This document shows positions 12,999-13,461 of a stretch of 13,461 nucleotides of DNA, piece after piece. The stretch is from the NCBI GenBank assembly GCA_035545555.1, contig DASZYD010000022.1, positions 1-13,461 on the forward strand, given 5' to 3'. The notes under the pieces are model-generated. The model did no database searches and was not told the origin of the DNA. It saw only the letters and a list, made by a program, of their open reading frames with translations. How positions within the stretch are numbered: position 1 is the stretch's first letter; every line of letters begins with the position of its first letter. This DNA is from JANWHZ01 sp035545555. GTDB lineage: Bacteria > Patescibacteriota > Saccharimonadia > Saccharimonadales > UBA4665. Both the position numbers and the translations under genes were made by a program.

Positions 12999-13461
12999 AT
13001 GTTTGGAGATGATCACAGCGACGCACAGCAAATGGCAAACCAGAGTGGCTTTGGCGAGCCGGCCAGTGACGGCACGCTCGGGGCACCGGCGGCGGATACC
13101 GGCACGATGCCCGGCACCGCCGCACCACAAAACGATATGACTGATCAGCTTATGCCCGGTAGCGGCACTCAACAACAGCCGGCGGCCGATACCGGCACCA
13201 GCCTGCCCCGCCCTGCGATGCCGGCCGGCACGGCAGGCGATGACGACTTAATCGGCATCAAGCAAGAAGCGCTGCAGCAGCTTCGTCCGCTCGTCGGCCA
13301 CCTCGACCAATCAGCCGAAGAAAGATTCCGTACCACCATGATGATGATCCAGGCCGCCGACGACCAAAGCCTCATCCCCGAGGCCTACGCCGCGGCCAAG
13401 GAAATCGCCGACGACAAAGCCCGTGCCCAAGCCTTGCTTGATGTCATCAACGAGATCAACT
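12999..13461 (+). CDS. Conserved-looking protein of unknown function, 3' truncated by window
   Basis: The frame is open from the ATG to the window edge (154 residues). Residues 1-80 are low-complexity, rich in Gly, Ala, Pro, Asp and Thr, with the heptad PAADTGT at 30-36 and again at 61-67; probably a disordered linker. From DDDLIGIKQEALQQL (81-95) the sequence becomes helical and ordered, continuing LVGHLDQSAEERFRTTMMM (98-116), then a segment with AYAAAKEIADDKARAQALLDVINEIN at its end (129-154). The second part resembles a short helical protein I recall as recurrent in Saccharibacteria, but I know no function. There is no signal peptide or TM helix in the visible part. Supported by AGGGGG 5 nt before the ATG and a TTGTTC-N17-TATAGT promoter. 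Divergent from the isomerase gene. Confidence 0.82.
   Translation, partial: MFGDDHSDAQQMANQSGFGEPASDGTLGAPAADTGTMPGTAAPQNDMTDQLMPGSGTQQQPAADTGTSLPRPAMPAGTAGDDDLIGIKQEALQQLRPLVGHLDQSAEERFRTTMMMIQAADDQSLIPEAYAAAKEIADDKARAQALLDVINEIN

Noticed and set aside
12906..13175. N-terminal extension of the isomerase to the ATG at 13175
   Set aside because: The added 90 residues match nothing in the PGI/PMI family, run antisense into the divergent gene and include its promoter. The GTG at 12905 has AAAGGAGG at ideal distance and gives the normal family length.
13086..13200. Repeated GCGGCxGATACCGGCAC units as a CRISPR or satellite array
   Set aside because: Only two imperfect copies in phase with the reading frame, encoding PAADTGT twice; a protein-level repeat, not an array.

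Overview
The window is a gene-dense, moderately GC-rich bacterial chromosome segment with 15 genes on both strands. I read it as candidate phyla radiation, most likely Candidatus Saccharibacteria (TM7). The reasons are the gene set and style: very small gaps, a proline-rich single-TM protein with a YDFIMN motif, an acidic/alanine-rich protein ending in a helical domain I recall from that lineage, a DUF1361 membrane protein, and a bifunctional phosphoglucose/phosphomannose isomerase. UGA is used as a stop (orn, hxlR), so this is not the UGA=Gly code of Gracilibacteria/Absconditabacteria. The lineage call is inference from protein character, not from a search.

Layout. 1-1263 (+): the C-terminal membrane half of a P2-type cation ATPase, then a NUDIX hydrolase. 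1268-2869 (-): a P-loop kinase-like protein followed by a DUF218/YdcF-like protein. 2954-5845 (-): dnaG-rpoD, the core of the macromolecular synthesis operon without rpsU. 5933-6589 (+): a single-pass membrane protein divergent from dnaG. 6596-8116 (-): a YjbR/MmcQ protein, oligoribonuclease and an NAD(P)H-dependent FMN reductase. 8183-8539 (+): an HxlR regulator divergent from the reductase, with two operator-like repeats between them. 8553-12905 (-): msrB, mscL, argS, a DUF1361 protein and the sugar-phosphate isomerase. 12999-end (+): the start of a conserved-looking protein that runs out of the window.

Two signals stand out. First, the zinc-binding domain of DnaG has lost all four CHC2 zinc ligands (Ser34, Thr37, Asp55, Ser58) while the rest of the domain, the RNA polymerase basic motif and the TOPRIM acidic residues remain. 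Second, the genes fall into two initiation classes. Eight lack a Shine-Dalgarno and have a TANNNT -10 hexamer only 6-12 nt upstream of the ATG, four of them in the TGn-TANAAT form, which predicts leaderless mRNAs. Most of the others carry a clear GGAGG-type site and a normal leader. Several of these -10 boxes are embedded in or abut the previous gene's stop codon.

Functionally the window mixes information processing (primase, sigma factor, arginyl-tRNA synthetase, oligoribonuclease), stress handling (redox-type HxlR/flavin reductase pair, MsrB, MscL, NUDIX) and sugar-phosphate interconversion. I saw no mobile element, CRISPR array, tRNA, rRNA or convincing intrinsic terminator. No intergenic stretch exceeds 300 bases; the largest is 12906-12998.
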